Below, piece by piece: positions 33,953 to 43,200 of a stretch of 64,000 nt of DNA. Below the pieces are notes generated by a model. It did not search any database. It had not been told where the DNA came from and saw only the letters and a list, made by a program, of their open reading frames with translations. Source of the stretch: VFJQ01 sp044226525 (GTDB taxonomy: Bacteria > Verrucomicrobiota > Verrucomicrobiia > Chthoniobacterales > Chthoniobacteraceae); contig JBGAGV010000037.1 in assembly GCA_044226525.1 (NCBI GenBank), positions 1 through 64,000 of the forward strand, read 5' to 3'. Position numbers and translations under genes: made by a program. Numbering within the stretch: the first letter of the stretch is position 1; the number at the start of each line of letters is the position of its first letter.

Positions 33953-35809
33953 ATGACTACCGAAGCGACGAGGATAGATCGATTCGACGATGCCGTGCGG
34001 CGAATGGAGCAACTGCGGAAGTTTGCCGGGCCGGAACACGTCTTCTGGTTTCATCTGCTTACTACCATGGCCGGTGTCGCGAATGCCCGGCTCGGAGTCA
34101 TCCTGAAGGCTGGGGCCGAGGAAAATGCCGGGTGGGAAGTGGTCACACGGTGGCCAGTGCAAGGGGTGGACGAGGCAGGGTTGCGGGCGTTTGCTGCTGC
34201 CGCTGTCGAACTGGCGGTGCCGTGCGTTCAGCAGGGAGAAACCCTGCGCGGCACCCGCACGGTGGGCGGAATCGAGTGGTGCCTCGCGGTGCGAGTGACC
34301 GAGCAGGGTGAGCCAGGATCTCTGGTGTTGGGGCTCCATCTGGCGAATGCGACAGAGAACGAGGCGGTGTCGGCGATGCGGCGCGTGCGGTTGCTGACGC
34401 CGCTGCAGACACTCTACCATCTGCGGCAGCACGCGGCCGAATCCGAGACAGCCGTGGGGCACTTTGCTGCGGTGCTTGATCTGGTGTCGGCCCTCAACGT
34501 GCATCAGCGGTTTTTGCCCGTCGGGATGACCTTGTGCAACGAGATCGCGACGCGGCACCAGTGCGACCGGGTGAGCTTGGGCTGGCTCGAAAACGGATAT
34601 GTCAAAGTGGCGGCAATCAGCCGCAGCGAGCGATTCGAGCGGAAGATGGAGATGATCAAAAATCTCGAAGCGGTCATGGAGGAAGCGCTCGATCAGGATG
34701 AGTCCATCGTGTGGCCGGAGACGACCGAGCCAAGCATGGTCACACGAGCTCACGAGAAGCATTCCACCTCGGCGCATGTGCCGTTTTTGTGTTCGGTGCC
34801 GCTGCGGCTGGAAGGAGAACCGGTGGCGGTGCTGGTGGCGGAGCGGGGGACGCAGCCGTTTGAGGAAGTGGAAGTGCGATTACTGGCGCTTTATGCCGAG
34901 ATGTCGGCGCGGCGGCTGGTGGATCTGAAGCGCACGGATGGCTGGTTTGGCGCGCGCTGGTGGATGAGGACGCGGGAGAAGCTGACCGAATGGCTGGGAC
35001 CGCGGCACACGGTGGCGAAAGCGATCGGAGCGCTGGTAATTCTGCTCGCGCTGGTGCTGGCGGTGGTGCGGATCGATTATCGTGTGGACGCTCCCTTCAT
35101 CCTTCGCGCTGAAGACATGGCTTTCATCGCCGCGCCGTTCAACGGCTACCTCGACGAGGTGAAAGTGGACGTGGGCGACGAGGTGAAAAAGGACGCCGTG
35201 ATGGCTTCGCTCGACACCCGCGATTTGCTGCTGGAGGAAGCCGGGGCCGCGGCCGAGCGAACGCGTTACCTCGGCGAAGTGGAGAAGGCCAGCGGGGCGG
35301 ATAAACCGGCCGAAATGCGCATCGCCCAGGCGCAGGCCGAGCAGGCCCGCGTGCGCTTCGAACTCATTCAATATCGCCGCAGCCAGTCGAACATCGTCGC
35401 GCCTTTTGACGGCGTCGTTGTCGAGGGCGATCTGCGCAAACGAATCGGCTCGCCGGTGAAGCAGGGCGACGTGCTCATTCGCATCGCACGCACCGACCGG
35501 CTCTACGTGGAGTGCCACGTGAACGAGCGCGACATCCGCGAATTGCAGGCAGGGGTTGGCGGGCAGATCGCTTTTGCCAGCGCACCGAAGCATGAATTCA
35601 ACGTGCGCATCAACCGCATTGAACCGGCCGCGCAGGTGAAGGAAACCGGAAACATCTTCCTGGTGCGCTGCGGGGTGGAAGGGGCGCGCGAGACTTGGTG
35701 GCGCCCGGGGATGAGCGGCGTGGCGAAGCTCGAAGGCGGCCGTCGCACGCTGCTGTGGATCATCACCCACCGCACGGTGGATTTTCTCCGTATGCACCTC
35801 TGGTGGTAA
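33953..35809 (+). CDS. GAF-domain HlyD-type adaptor protein
   Basis: Protein of 618 residues that joins a cytoplasmic sensor to a periplasmic adaptor. Residues 1-150 are a mixed domain; about 170-320 look like a GAF domain (DLVSALNVHQRFLPVGMTLC, VSLGWLENGYVKVAAISRSE, VPLRLEGEPVAVLVAERGTQ). One membrane helix follows at 357-373, then an HlyD/biotinyl-lipoyl-type region: FIAAPFNGYLDEVKVDVGDE, a short coiled coil, SNIVAPFDGVVVEGDLRKRI, and a beta-barrel end. HlyD adaptors connect inner-membrane exporters to the outer membrane. The gene ends 4 bp before the M50 fusion gene, which carries a second HlyD-like domain, so both probably belong to one envelope complex serving the giant protein. Confidence 0.82.
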   Translation: MTTEATRIDRFDDAVRRMEQLRKFAGPEHVFWFHLLTTMAGVANARLGVILKAGAEENAGWEVVTRWPVQGVDEAGLRAFAAAAVELAVPCVQQGETLRGTRTVGGIEWCLAVRVTEQGEPGSLVLGLHLANATENEAVSAMRRVRLLTPLQTLYHLRQHAAESETAVGHFAAVLDLVSALNVHQRFLPVGMTLCNEIATRHQCDRVSLGWLENGYVKVAAISRSERFERKMEMIKNLEAVMEEALDQDESIVWPETTEPSMVTRAHEKHSTSAHVPFLCSVPLRLEGEPVAVLVAERGTQPFEEVEVRLLALYAEMSARRLVDLKRTDGWFGARWWMRTREKLTEWLGPRHTVAKAIGALVILLALVLAVVRIDYRVDAPFILRAEDMAFIAAPFNGYLDEVKVDVGDEVKKDAVMASLDTRDLLLEEAGAAAERTRYLGEVEKASGADKPAEMRIAQAQAEQARVRFELIQYRRSQSNIVAPFDGVVVEGDLRKRIGSPVKQGDVLIRIARTDRLYVECHVNERDIRELQAGVGGQIAFASAPKHEFNVRINRIEPAAQVKETGNIFLVRCGVEGARETWWRPGMSGVAKLEGGRRTLLWIITHRTVDFLRMHLWW

Positions 35810-35813
35810 GCTG

Positions 35814-37970
35814 ATGGCCGGCGAAGCAAAAACCTTCAGCGAATCGTGGTATCGCATCGCTGGCCAGCGCGTGGCGGTGCGTTCGCACGTGCGAGTGCAG
35901 CGGCAGATTTACCGTGGCGAGTGCTTCCACGTCCTGCACGACCCGTTTAACAACCAGTTCTTCCGCCTGCGGCCCGAGGCGTATGCGTTTGTCGCCCGGT
36001 TGCGGCAGGATCGCACCGTGGAAGAGGTGTGGAAGGACTGTCTCGAAACCGATCCAGAGGGTGCGCCGGGGCAGGAGGACGTGCTGCAATTGCTCGCCCA
36101 GCTTCATGGCGCGAATCTTCTCCACTCTAATCTTTCTCCCGACAGCGCGAAGCTCTTCGAGCGTCATAGCAAACGCCGCACACGTGAGGTGCGGGGTGTG
36201 CTGATCAACTTCATGAACGCGCGTTTTCCGGTGTTTGATCCGGACGCCTGGCTGGCGAAACTCCAGCCAGTGCTCGAGCGTGTGCTCAGCCCCTTCGGCG
36301 CGCTGGCGTGGATCGTTCTCGTGGGCATGGCGGTGAAGGTGGCAATCGATCACTCCAGCCAGTTTGCCGATCAGTCGCAGTCGATGCTCGCGCCGGGAAA
36401 TCTCGCGCTGCTCTACCTCGGCATGGTGTTCGTGAAAGGGGTCCACGAGTTCGGCCACGCTGCGATGTGCCGGCGCTTCGGCGGCGAAGTGCATGTCCTG
36501 GGGATCATGTTGGTCTTCCTTACCCCGATGCCTTATGTGGACGCGACCTCGTCGTGGGGGTTCCGCAGCCGATGGCATCGCGCGCTGGTCGGAGCGGGCG
36601 GCATGATCGCCGAACTGGTCGTGGCGTCCGTAGCCACGTTCATCTGGGCGTCCACGTCGAGCGGCGTGGTGAACAGCATCGCTTATAACATGATGTTCGT
36701 TTCGTCGGTCTCGACGATCCTGTTCAACATCAACCCGCTGCTGCGTTTCGACGGTTATTACATCCTGTCGGACCTCCTCGAGATCCCCAACCTCCAGTCG
36801 CGTTCGGATGCGCAGCTTCGGCAGCTGGTGGAGCGCTACGGCTTCGGTCGCAAGGATTCGCACGGGCCCGCGTTTACGCTCGGCGAAGCGTGGTGGCTCG
36901 GCTTCTACGCCGTCGCCAGCAAGGCGTATCGTTTCGTGCTCGTCGTGGGTATCCTGCTTTTCCTGAGCAAGCGTTACCTGCTGCTCGGGCTCATCATGGC
37001 AGTGGGTTGCGCTTTCTCGTGGGTCGCGAAGCCGATCGTGCAGGGCGTGCGTTATCTTGCCTTCAGCCCGCGGTTGGCGAGGCGGCGCGGGCGAGCCTTG
37101 GCGGTATGTGCCGGCACAGCGGCCGCACTCATTTCCGCGCTGGAGCTGGTGCCGGTTCCGGATCATTTCCGCGCCCCGGGCGTGCTCGAAGCGGTGGAAC
37201 ACACGATCGTGAGTTCGGAAGTGAATGGCCGCGTGGCTCGAATCGTGGCCGTCTCCGGCAGTCGCGTGCAACGCGGTCAGCCGCTCGTGGAACTGGTGGA
37301 CCCCGAACTGCCGCTGCAAATTTCCGGGACGACGGCGCAGCTCGAGGAAACGCACGCGTTGCGGCAGCGAGCGATGGAGCAAAGCATCGCGGAATTGAAG
37401 GCGATCGATAGCCGGATTGAAGTGATCGAAAAACAACTGCGCCGGTTCGAGCAGCAGAAGGCCGCGCTCACGGTGGTGGCCCCGCACGATGGACTCTGGA
37501 TTGCGCCCGACCTTGAGCACTATCGCGGCACCTGGATTACGCGTGGCACCGAACTCGGGCAGGTGGTGAATCCAAGCTCGTTCCGTTTTTCCGCAGTTGT
37601 GTCGGAGAATGACGCTTCCCGCCTTTTCGAAGGAACCATTCGTTCCGCCGAGGTGCGCCTGAATGGACAAGCCGGCCATGTGCTGAAAGTGCGGGAGCAG
37701 CGAATCATCCAGGCCGAGCAGGAGGTGCTTCCCTCGGCGGCATTGGGCTGGCGCTCGGGCGGTGACGTCGCGGTGTCGGGGACCGATCAAACGGGCATGA
37801 AGACCCGCGAGCCGTTCTTCGCCGTGCAGGCCGTTCTGGCGCCCGACGAAAGCGCGGAATTACTCCACGGTCTCGCCGGGAGAATTCAGTTCGACCTGCC
37901 GCCGCAGCCGCTGCTCGCCCAATGGGTGCGGCGGGGCATGCAGCTTCTGCAGCAGCATCGGACGTTATGA
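35814..37970 (+). CDS. PqqD/M50 peptidase/HlyD fusion protein
   Basis: Membrane protein of 718 residues. The N-terminus (about 25-120) resembles a PqqD-type peptide-binding domain (YRGECFHVLHDPFNNQFFRLRP reaches into it). A site-2-protease-type M50 core follows: zinc motif HEFGH at 211-215 (VKGVHEFGHAAMCRRFGGEV) and NPLLRFDGYYILSDL at 307-321, which supplies the third ligand, all within membrane helices. The last third (about 455-718) is an HlyD-like lipoyl/coiled-coil part (VVSSEVNGRVARIVAVSGSRVQ region, ELKAIDSRIEVIEKQLRRFE). Similar proteins occur in peptide-maturation and export loci. Here it likely binds and processes the giant product or its leader. Its stop overlaps the SecA-like ATG. 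Confidence 0.82.
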   Translation: MAGEAKTFSESWYRIAGQRVAVRSHVRVQRQIYRGECFHVLHDPFNNQFFRLRPEAYAFVARLRQDRTVEEVWKDCLETDPEGAPGQEDVLQLLAQLHGANLLHSNLSPDSAKLFERHSKRRTREVRGVLINFMNARFPVFDPDAWLAKLQPVLERVLSPFGALAWIVLVGMAVKVAIDHSSQFADQSQSMLAPGNLALLYLGMVFVKGVHEFGHAAMCRRFGGEVHVLGIMLVFLTPMPYVDATSSWGFRSRWHRALVGAGGMIAELVVASVATFIWASTSSGVVNSIAYNMMFVSSVSTILFNINPLLRFDGYYILSDLLEIPNLQSRSDAQLRQLVERYGFGRKDSHGPAFTLGEAWWLGFYAVASKAYRFVLVVGILLFLSKRYLLLGLIMAVGCAFSWVAKPIVQGVRYLAFSPRLARRRGRALAVCAGTAAALISALELVPVPDHFRAPGVLEAVEHTIVSSEVNGRVARIVAVSGSRVQRGQPLVELVDPELPLQISGTTAQLEETHALRQRAMEQSIAELKAIDSRIEVIEKQLRRFEQQKAALTVVAPHDGLWIAPDLEHYRGTWITRGTELGQVVNPSSFRFSAVVSENDASRLFEGTIRSAEVRLNGQAGHVLKVREQRIIQAEQEVLPSAALGWRSGGDVAVSGTDQTGMKTREPFFAVQAVLAPDESAELLHGLAGRIQFDLPPQPLLAQWVRRGMQLLQQHRTL

Positions 37971-39949
37971 CGAAGCTGGCCGACGAATACCGGCTCTGCG
38001 CTCTGTTCGAGCCGCCCGACCTGACGAAGGGGCTCGATGCCATGGTGGACGGCATGATCGGAACCGCGAGACGAGGGGGGCGCGCTCTGCGGCGGCTGAA
38101 GGCGGAAGCCGAGCGCGTGGTGCAGTTGGAGGAGAAATTTAAGACTCTCGATGAAGCCGCCCTCCGGGCGCGCATCGACGAGTTGCGCGAGCAGTTCCGG
38201 CGGCAGACGAAAGTGCGGCCTGCCCCCGTGGAAGAAGGCCTCGCGGCAGCGCGCGAAGTCGCCGCACGCCAACTCGGAATGCGCTCCCGTTTCGTGCAAC
38301 TGGTCGGGGCGCTGGCCTTGCACCATGGCTATCTGGCGGAGATGGCGACCGGGGAAGGCAAGTCGCTCACCGCGTCGGTGGCCGCAGTGCTGGCGGGCTG
38401 GAGCGGACGTCCCTGCCATGTGGTGACGGTGAACGATTATCTCGCCGACCGCGATGCGCAGGAGTTCAAGCCGCTCTACACTGCGTGCGGCTTGCGTGTG
38501 GCGAGTGTGCTGGCGGCAATGCCCCCTCCGGAACGCCGCCACGGCCATGCGGCGGACATCACTTACACGACGAGCAAGGAACTGCTGGCCGACTTTCTCC
38601 GCGATCGCATCGCGCTCGGTGAAATGCCGACTCCGGCGCGCTGGATGGTGCGCACACTTCGCCACCGGAGTGGGGTGTCCGGCACCGTCATGCGAGGGCT
38701 TCATCACGCCATCGTGGATGAAGCCGACAGCGTGCTGATCGACGAAGCCGTCACTCCGCTGATTATCGCCGGCAGCGACGCGAGCGGCGGGCCGGAGCGG
38801 GCTTATCGCCTCGCGTGGCAATTTGTCTCGCGGCTCGAATCACAGATCGACTACCGCGTGAATGTGCGGACGCGGGAGATCGAGCTGCTTCCCCCAGGGC
38901 TGGTCAAGGCGGAGACGTTCGCCGAGGACCTGCCGCCGCTTTGGCGGTCGGCTTCACGGCGGAAGGAACTATTCGAGCAGGCCTTGCAGGCGCGGGAGTT
39001 CTTCCATCGCGGCAAGCAATATGTCGTCGAAAACAGTGAGGTGGTGATCGTTGACGAGTTCACCGGCCGCCTCATGCCGATGCGCAAGTGGCGGCACGGG
39101 CTCCATCAAGCGATCGAGGCGAAGGAAGGGGTCGCCATGTCGGCGCTGGACGAAACACTGGCCCGGATGAGCTTCCAGCGCTTCTTCCGGCTATATCGTC
39201 GCCTCTCCGGCATGACTGGCACGGGCTACGAAGCCGCGGCTGAATTCTGGCACGTGTATCGGCTCCCGGTGGTGGCGATTCCACCCCATCGGCCTTGCCA
39301 GCGGCAGGAATTGCCGGACCGGGTCTTCGCCGATCCGGAGCAGAAGTGGCGGGCCGTGGCCGAAGAAGTCGAGCGGCTGCACGCGACCGGTCGCCCAGTG
39401 CTGGTCGGCACGCGCAGCGTCCACGCGAGCGAAGAACTGAGCCAGCGGATCGCGGCCAAAGGGCTGGAATGCGCGGTCCTGAATGCCACCCGGCATGCCG
39501 AAGAGGCGGCGATTATCGCCCGCGCGGGGGAAGCTGGTCGCATCACCATTGCCACGAATATGGCGGGCCGGGGGACGGACATCAAACCGGAGCCGGGAGT
39601 GATCGAAGCCGGGGGGCTCTGTGTGGTGGCAACCGAACGGCATGAATCACGCCGGGTTGATCGGCAGCTTTTCGGCCGAAGTGGGCGACAAGGGGATCCC
39701 GGTTCGGCGCAAGCCTTTGTCAGCGTGGAAGATGAGCTGATTCAGCGATTTTGTTCAGCACCCGTGCGAGCGGCGTTGCGCGAGGCGGTGCGGCGGCAGT
39801 TGCCGGGATATGCCCAGTTGGCGGCGGCGGTCGTCGCCCGAGCCCAGCGTTCGGCCCAGCGCCTGGCGTTCCGACAGAGAGAGCAGGTAGTCAAACTGGA
39901 CTCATGGCTGGCTGAAGCGCTGTCGTTTACCGGTTCGCGCAAACATTGA
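37967..39949 (+). CDS. Accessory SecA-like translocase ATPase
   Basis: SecA paralogue of 660 residues, ATG 37967 overlapping the preceding stop. Walker A is GEGKS in MATGEGKSLTA (126-136). The DEAD box is VDEADSVLIDEA (250-261), in a nucleotide-binding domain that also has HVVTVNDYLADRDAQ. A preprotein-crosslinking domain is inserted next (about 265-375), then VDEFTGRLM and GMTGTGYEAAAEFWHVYRL. The second helicase half ends with TIATNMAGRGTDI and VDRQLFGRSGRQGDPG. It is much shorter than housekeeping SecA (~900) and lacks most of the helical scaffold and the C-terminal zinc motif. This fits a specialised SecA2-type motor, probably for the giant protein downstream. Confidence 0.9.
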   Translation: MTKLADEYRLCALFEPPDLTKGLDAMVDGMIGTARRGGRALRRLKAEAERVVQLEEKFKTLDEAALRARIDELREQFRRQTKVRPAPVEEGLAAAREVAARQLGMRSRFVQLVGALALHHGYLAEMATGEGKSLTASVAAVLAGWSGRPCHVVTVNDYLADRDAQEFKPLYTACGLRVASVLAAMPPPERRHGHAADITYTTSKELLADFLRDRIALGEMPTPARWMVRTLRHRSGVSGTVMRGLHHAIVDEADSVLIDEAVTPLIIAGSDASGGPERAYRLAWQFVSRLESQIDYRVNVRTREIELLPPGLVKAETFAEDLPPLWRSASRRKELFEQALQAREFFHRGKQYVVENSEVVIVDEFTGRLMPMRKWRHGLHQAIEAKEGVAMSALDETLARMSFQRFFRLYRRLSGMTGTGYEAAAEFWHVYRLPVVAIPPHRPCQRQELPDRVFADPEQKWRAVAEEVERLHATGRPVLVGTRSVHASEELSQRIAAKGLECAVLNATRHAEEAAIIARAGEAGRITIATNMAGRGTDIKPEPGVIEAGGLCVVATERHESRRVDRQLFGRSGRQGDPGSAQAFVSVEDELIQRFCSAPVRAALREAVRRQLPGYAQLAAAVVARAQRSAQRLAFRQREQVVKLDSWLAEALSFTGSRKH

Positions 39950-40274
39950 GAATTTCCCGGTAGGCGGCAGGGAGTTTTCCCAATTGGAGAGTTACAGAGA
40001 ACCCCCGGCATGTGCATTGCTGATCTCGGCGCTGCAAAAATGTCTGCGCGTCGTCCCCTCAAAGGAGGAGCGATTGTGTGGCGCCTCTCAATATTTCCCA
40101 TCAAACCCCGTAATTACAGTTGCTTGAATGAAGGGAAATTTTGTAAAGCGCACTGCATCGCCTGCGACCGCGCTTCCATCTGCGCAAGTATGCCGTTTCC
40201 TCCATTTTTCGAGGCACTTGTGCACGTTGGTCGATAAATAATATTTTTATAAACCGTAGATTACCACCCCGGCC
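39950..40274 (+). promoter_or_regulatory. AT-rich leader ahead of the giant gene
   Basis: Spacer of 325 bp between the SecA-like gene and the giant gene. Its last ~60 bp are strikingly AT-rich for this genome (TAAATAATATTTTTATAAA at 40235-40253). A TATAAA at 40248-40253 could be a -10 box, with a weak TTGGTC 15 bp before it. No Shine-Dalgarno is evident before the ATG at 40275. A short + frame near 40010-40237 shows no protein character. The region probably carries the giant gene's own promoter. Confidence 0.35.
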
Positions 40275-43200
40275 ATGAGTTTTTCACCCAAGAAGCCGAA
40301 GCGCCCCGTTCAGAAGAAAACCAAAAAGGCTCAGCCAAAATCCGGTAAGCCCGCCAAACCATTGGAAGGGCGGTTTGCCTTGGAATCCTTCGAGCCGCGC
40401 CTCATGTTTGACGCGCAGCCTTTGGCGACCCTCAGTGCCGGGGTTCTCACTTTAAACACCACGGACGGAAGCGATTCCTATGTGATCAGCCGCACCGGTG
40501 CAGGTGGCGGTGGATCAGGCGATACCGTCAAAATTAAGAATACGGTTACCGGAACTGAGGAAACGTATGGAGCTTCGGCGGGTGTTACGTCGATTGTCAT
40601 TGATGGGAAAAAAGGCAACGACACGTTCGATTTCTCCGGCGGCGGCTTACCGGTAACGGTGGGCGTGACGGTGAACGGCGGCGACGGCAGCAATACCATC
40701 GTCGCTCAGGGAACCTCCAATATTTGGACCCTCACCGGGGTGGGGGCTGGCACGGTTGGGACGATCACCTTTACCTCTGTGACGAACCTCACCGGCGGGT
40801 CGGGCGATGACACCTATGTGTTCAGCACCGGCAATCTGGGCAGCTTCTTCATCGACGAAACGGCTGGCGGCACAGACACCCTGAATTTCAGCGCCTCGAC
40901 GGCCGGCATCACGATCAACCTCGCGAAGACCGCCGAACAGACGGTCAATTCGAACCTGACGCTCTCCCTGTCGGCGCCGGACGTGATCGAAAACGTCGTC
41001 GGCACCGCCCAGGCCGACACCATCACCGGCAACGCGCTCGACAACGTCATCACGGGCGGCGCCGGCAACGACACGCTGGCGGGCGATGCCGGCGACGACA
41101 CTTACGTCGTCGACAGCAATTCGTGGGGGACCGATACCATCACTGAGGAGGATGGCAGCGACGCCATCGATTTCACCGCTGTCAGCAATGACGTGACGGT
41201 GGCGCAGCAGGCGGACGGCACCTTCCTCCTGAGCAACAGCACCAGTTCGATCACCTTCGATGCCGTCGAAAATCTCTCCGGCGGCACGGGTGTCAACTCG
41301 ATCGACTATTCGCTCGCCACCAAAGGCGTCGTCGTGAATCTGGGGAGTGGTTTGTCGAGCGACTTCACGTCGCTCTCGGGCTTCAGCAACATCACCGGAT
41401 CGGGCTTCGACGACACCCTCATCGGCGACGATAGCGCGAATACCATCAAGGGTGGGGCGGGTGACGACGTCATCGCTGGCAATGGCGGGGCCGACTCGAT
41501 CGACGGTGGAACCGGCACCGACCGGCTCTTCGAGTCGCGCGACGTCGATTTTACGCTCACCAACACCAGCCTCTCGGACGGCACCGATACCGATACGCTG
41601 ACGAGCATCGAGGCCGCCACGCTGATCGGCGGTGCTAGCGCGAACACGATCGATGCGAGTGCCTTCACCGGCAACGTGACGCTCGATGGCGGTTCGATCA
41701 TCCAACTCTCGCTGATCAATGGTGGCATCGGCCTGCGCACGACCGACCTGGAGCAGGTCGATCTGCTTGGCCACGAAGCGACGGTTCTCCTCTCCAGCCT
41801 CAATCAGGGCGGCGGCGTTCGTTATGTAGCCGGAAAAGACTTCCGCATCACCCTGACCGACGGCACCACCATCGACGTGGATTTCAGCGCCTCGGTGACG
41901 ACGCTAAAGGGCGCCATCGACACCATCCTCGCCGCGGCGAATGCCGTGGAAAATGGCCGCCTGAAAGTCTCCGTGGACCCGGACACGAGCAATTCGCTCC
42001 TCCTTGAGGACACGAAGGAACTGGGTGGCGACATCAAGGTCACGGCGCTGAATTCATCGAACACCGCCTTGGATCTCGGCATTCTCGGCGAGGGTAGCGG
42101 CGGCATTCTGGCCGGCAATTCGATCAGCGACATCTCGGCCGATCTGCGCGTGACACTGGCCGATGGCACGCGCCTCGACTTCGACCTGAGCGGGATCACC
42201 ACGCTCAATGATCTGCTCGACAAGCTCAACAACGAGGACTCGCGCTTCACCGTGCGGATCAACTCGGCGGGCACGGGACTGAACCTGCGCGATACCTCGG
42301 GCGGGGCCGGAGCCTTCACGGCCGTCTCGCTGAATGGTTCGTTCGCGGCGACCGACCTCGGTGTCACGGCCGCCGGAGCCGGCGGACTCATCACGGGCAC
42401 GAGCATCGTCGGTAGCGGCAATTTCCGCCTCGATGGCCGGCTCGATAACGACACCCTGACCGGCGGTAGCGGCGACGACTTTTTCATCGGTGCGGGAGGC
42501 AGCGACACCATCGTCGGCGGTGGCGGCACGGACACGATCATCGCCCAGCGCGATACGAATTTCACGCTCACCGACACGACCCTGACCTACGGCTCGGGCG
42601 ATCTGGTCTCGATCAGCGGCATCGAAAAGGCGCGCCTCACTGGTGGGGACAGCGCGAATACCATCGACGCATCGGCCTTCACGCTTGGCTCGGTCACCCT
42701 CCTCGGCTTGGCGGGTAACGATATCCTCAAGGGCGGCTCCGGAGACGATATTCTCTCGGGTGGGCTGGGCCTCGATACGCTCGACGGTGGCGGCGGCACG
42801 AACACCGCCTTGGAACAGGGGGCGCGCGCCTTGATCGTCGGCACCACCGCCAGTTCGACGCTTGATCTGGCCGAAGGACTGAACGAAGTCGTTTCCGTCG
42901 CCTTCACCGGCACCGTTACGGGCGGGACGTTCAAGCTCACCTACAACGGCGAGAGCACGGACTCACTGGCCTACAACGCGACTTATCAGGACGTGCAGAG
43001 CGCGCTCGAGCGGCTCAAGTCGATCGGCGACGGCGATGTTTCGGTCACACAGGCGCAGGCCGGTGATCCCTGGATCATCACCTTCCGCGGCAAATCCGGC
43101 GGCAAGGATCAGCCGAATATTACCGCGGCTTCGATCAACCTCACCGGCGGTGGCACCGTCGCGGCGACCGTAACGACGACAGGGACGACCATCCTCAATT

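Noticed and set aside
35763..37790. 675-codon minus-strand frame over the M50 fusion gene
   Set aside because: Shadow of the well-supported plus-strand gene; the product is His/Arg-rich and without family character.
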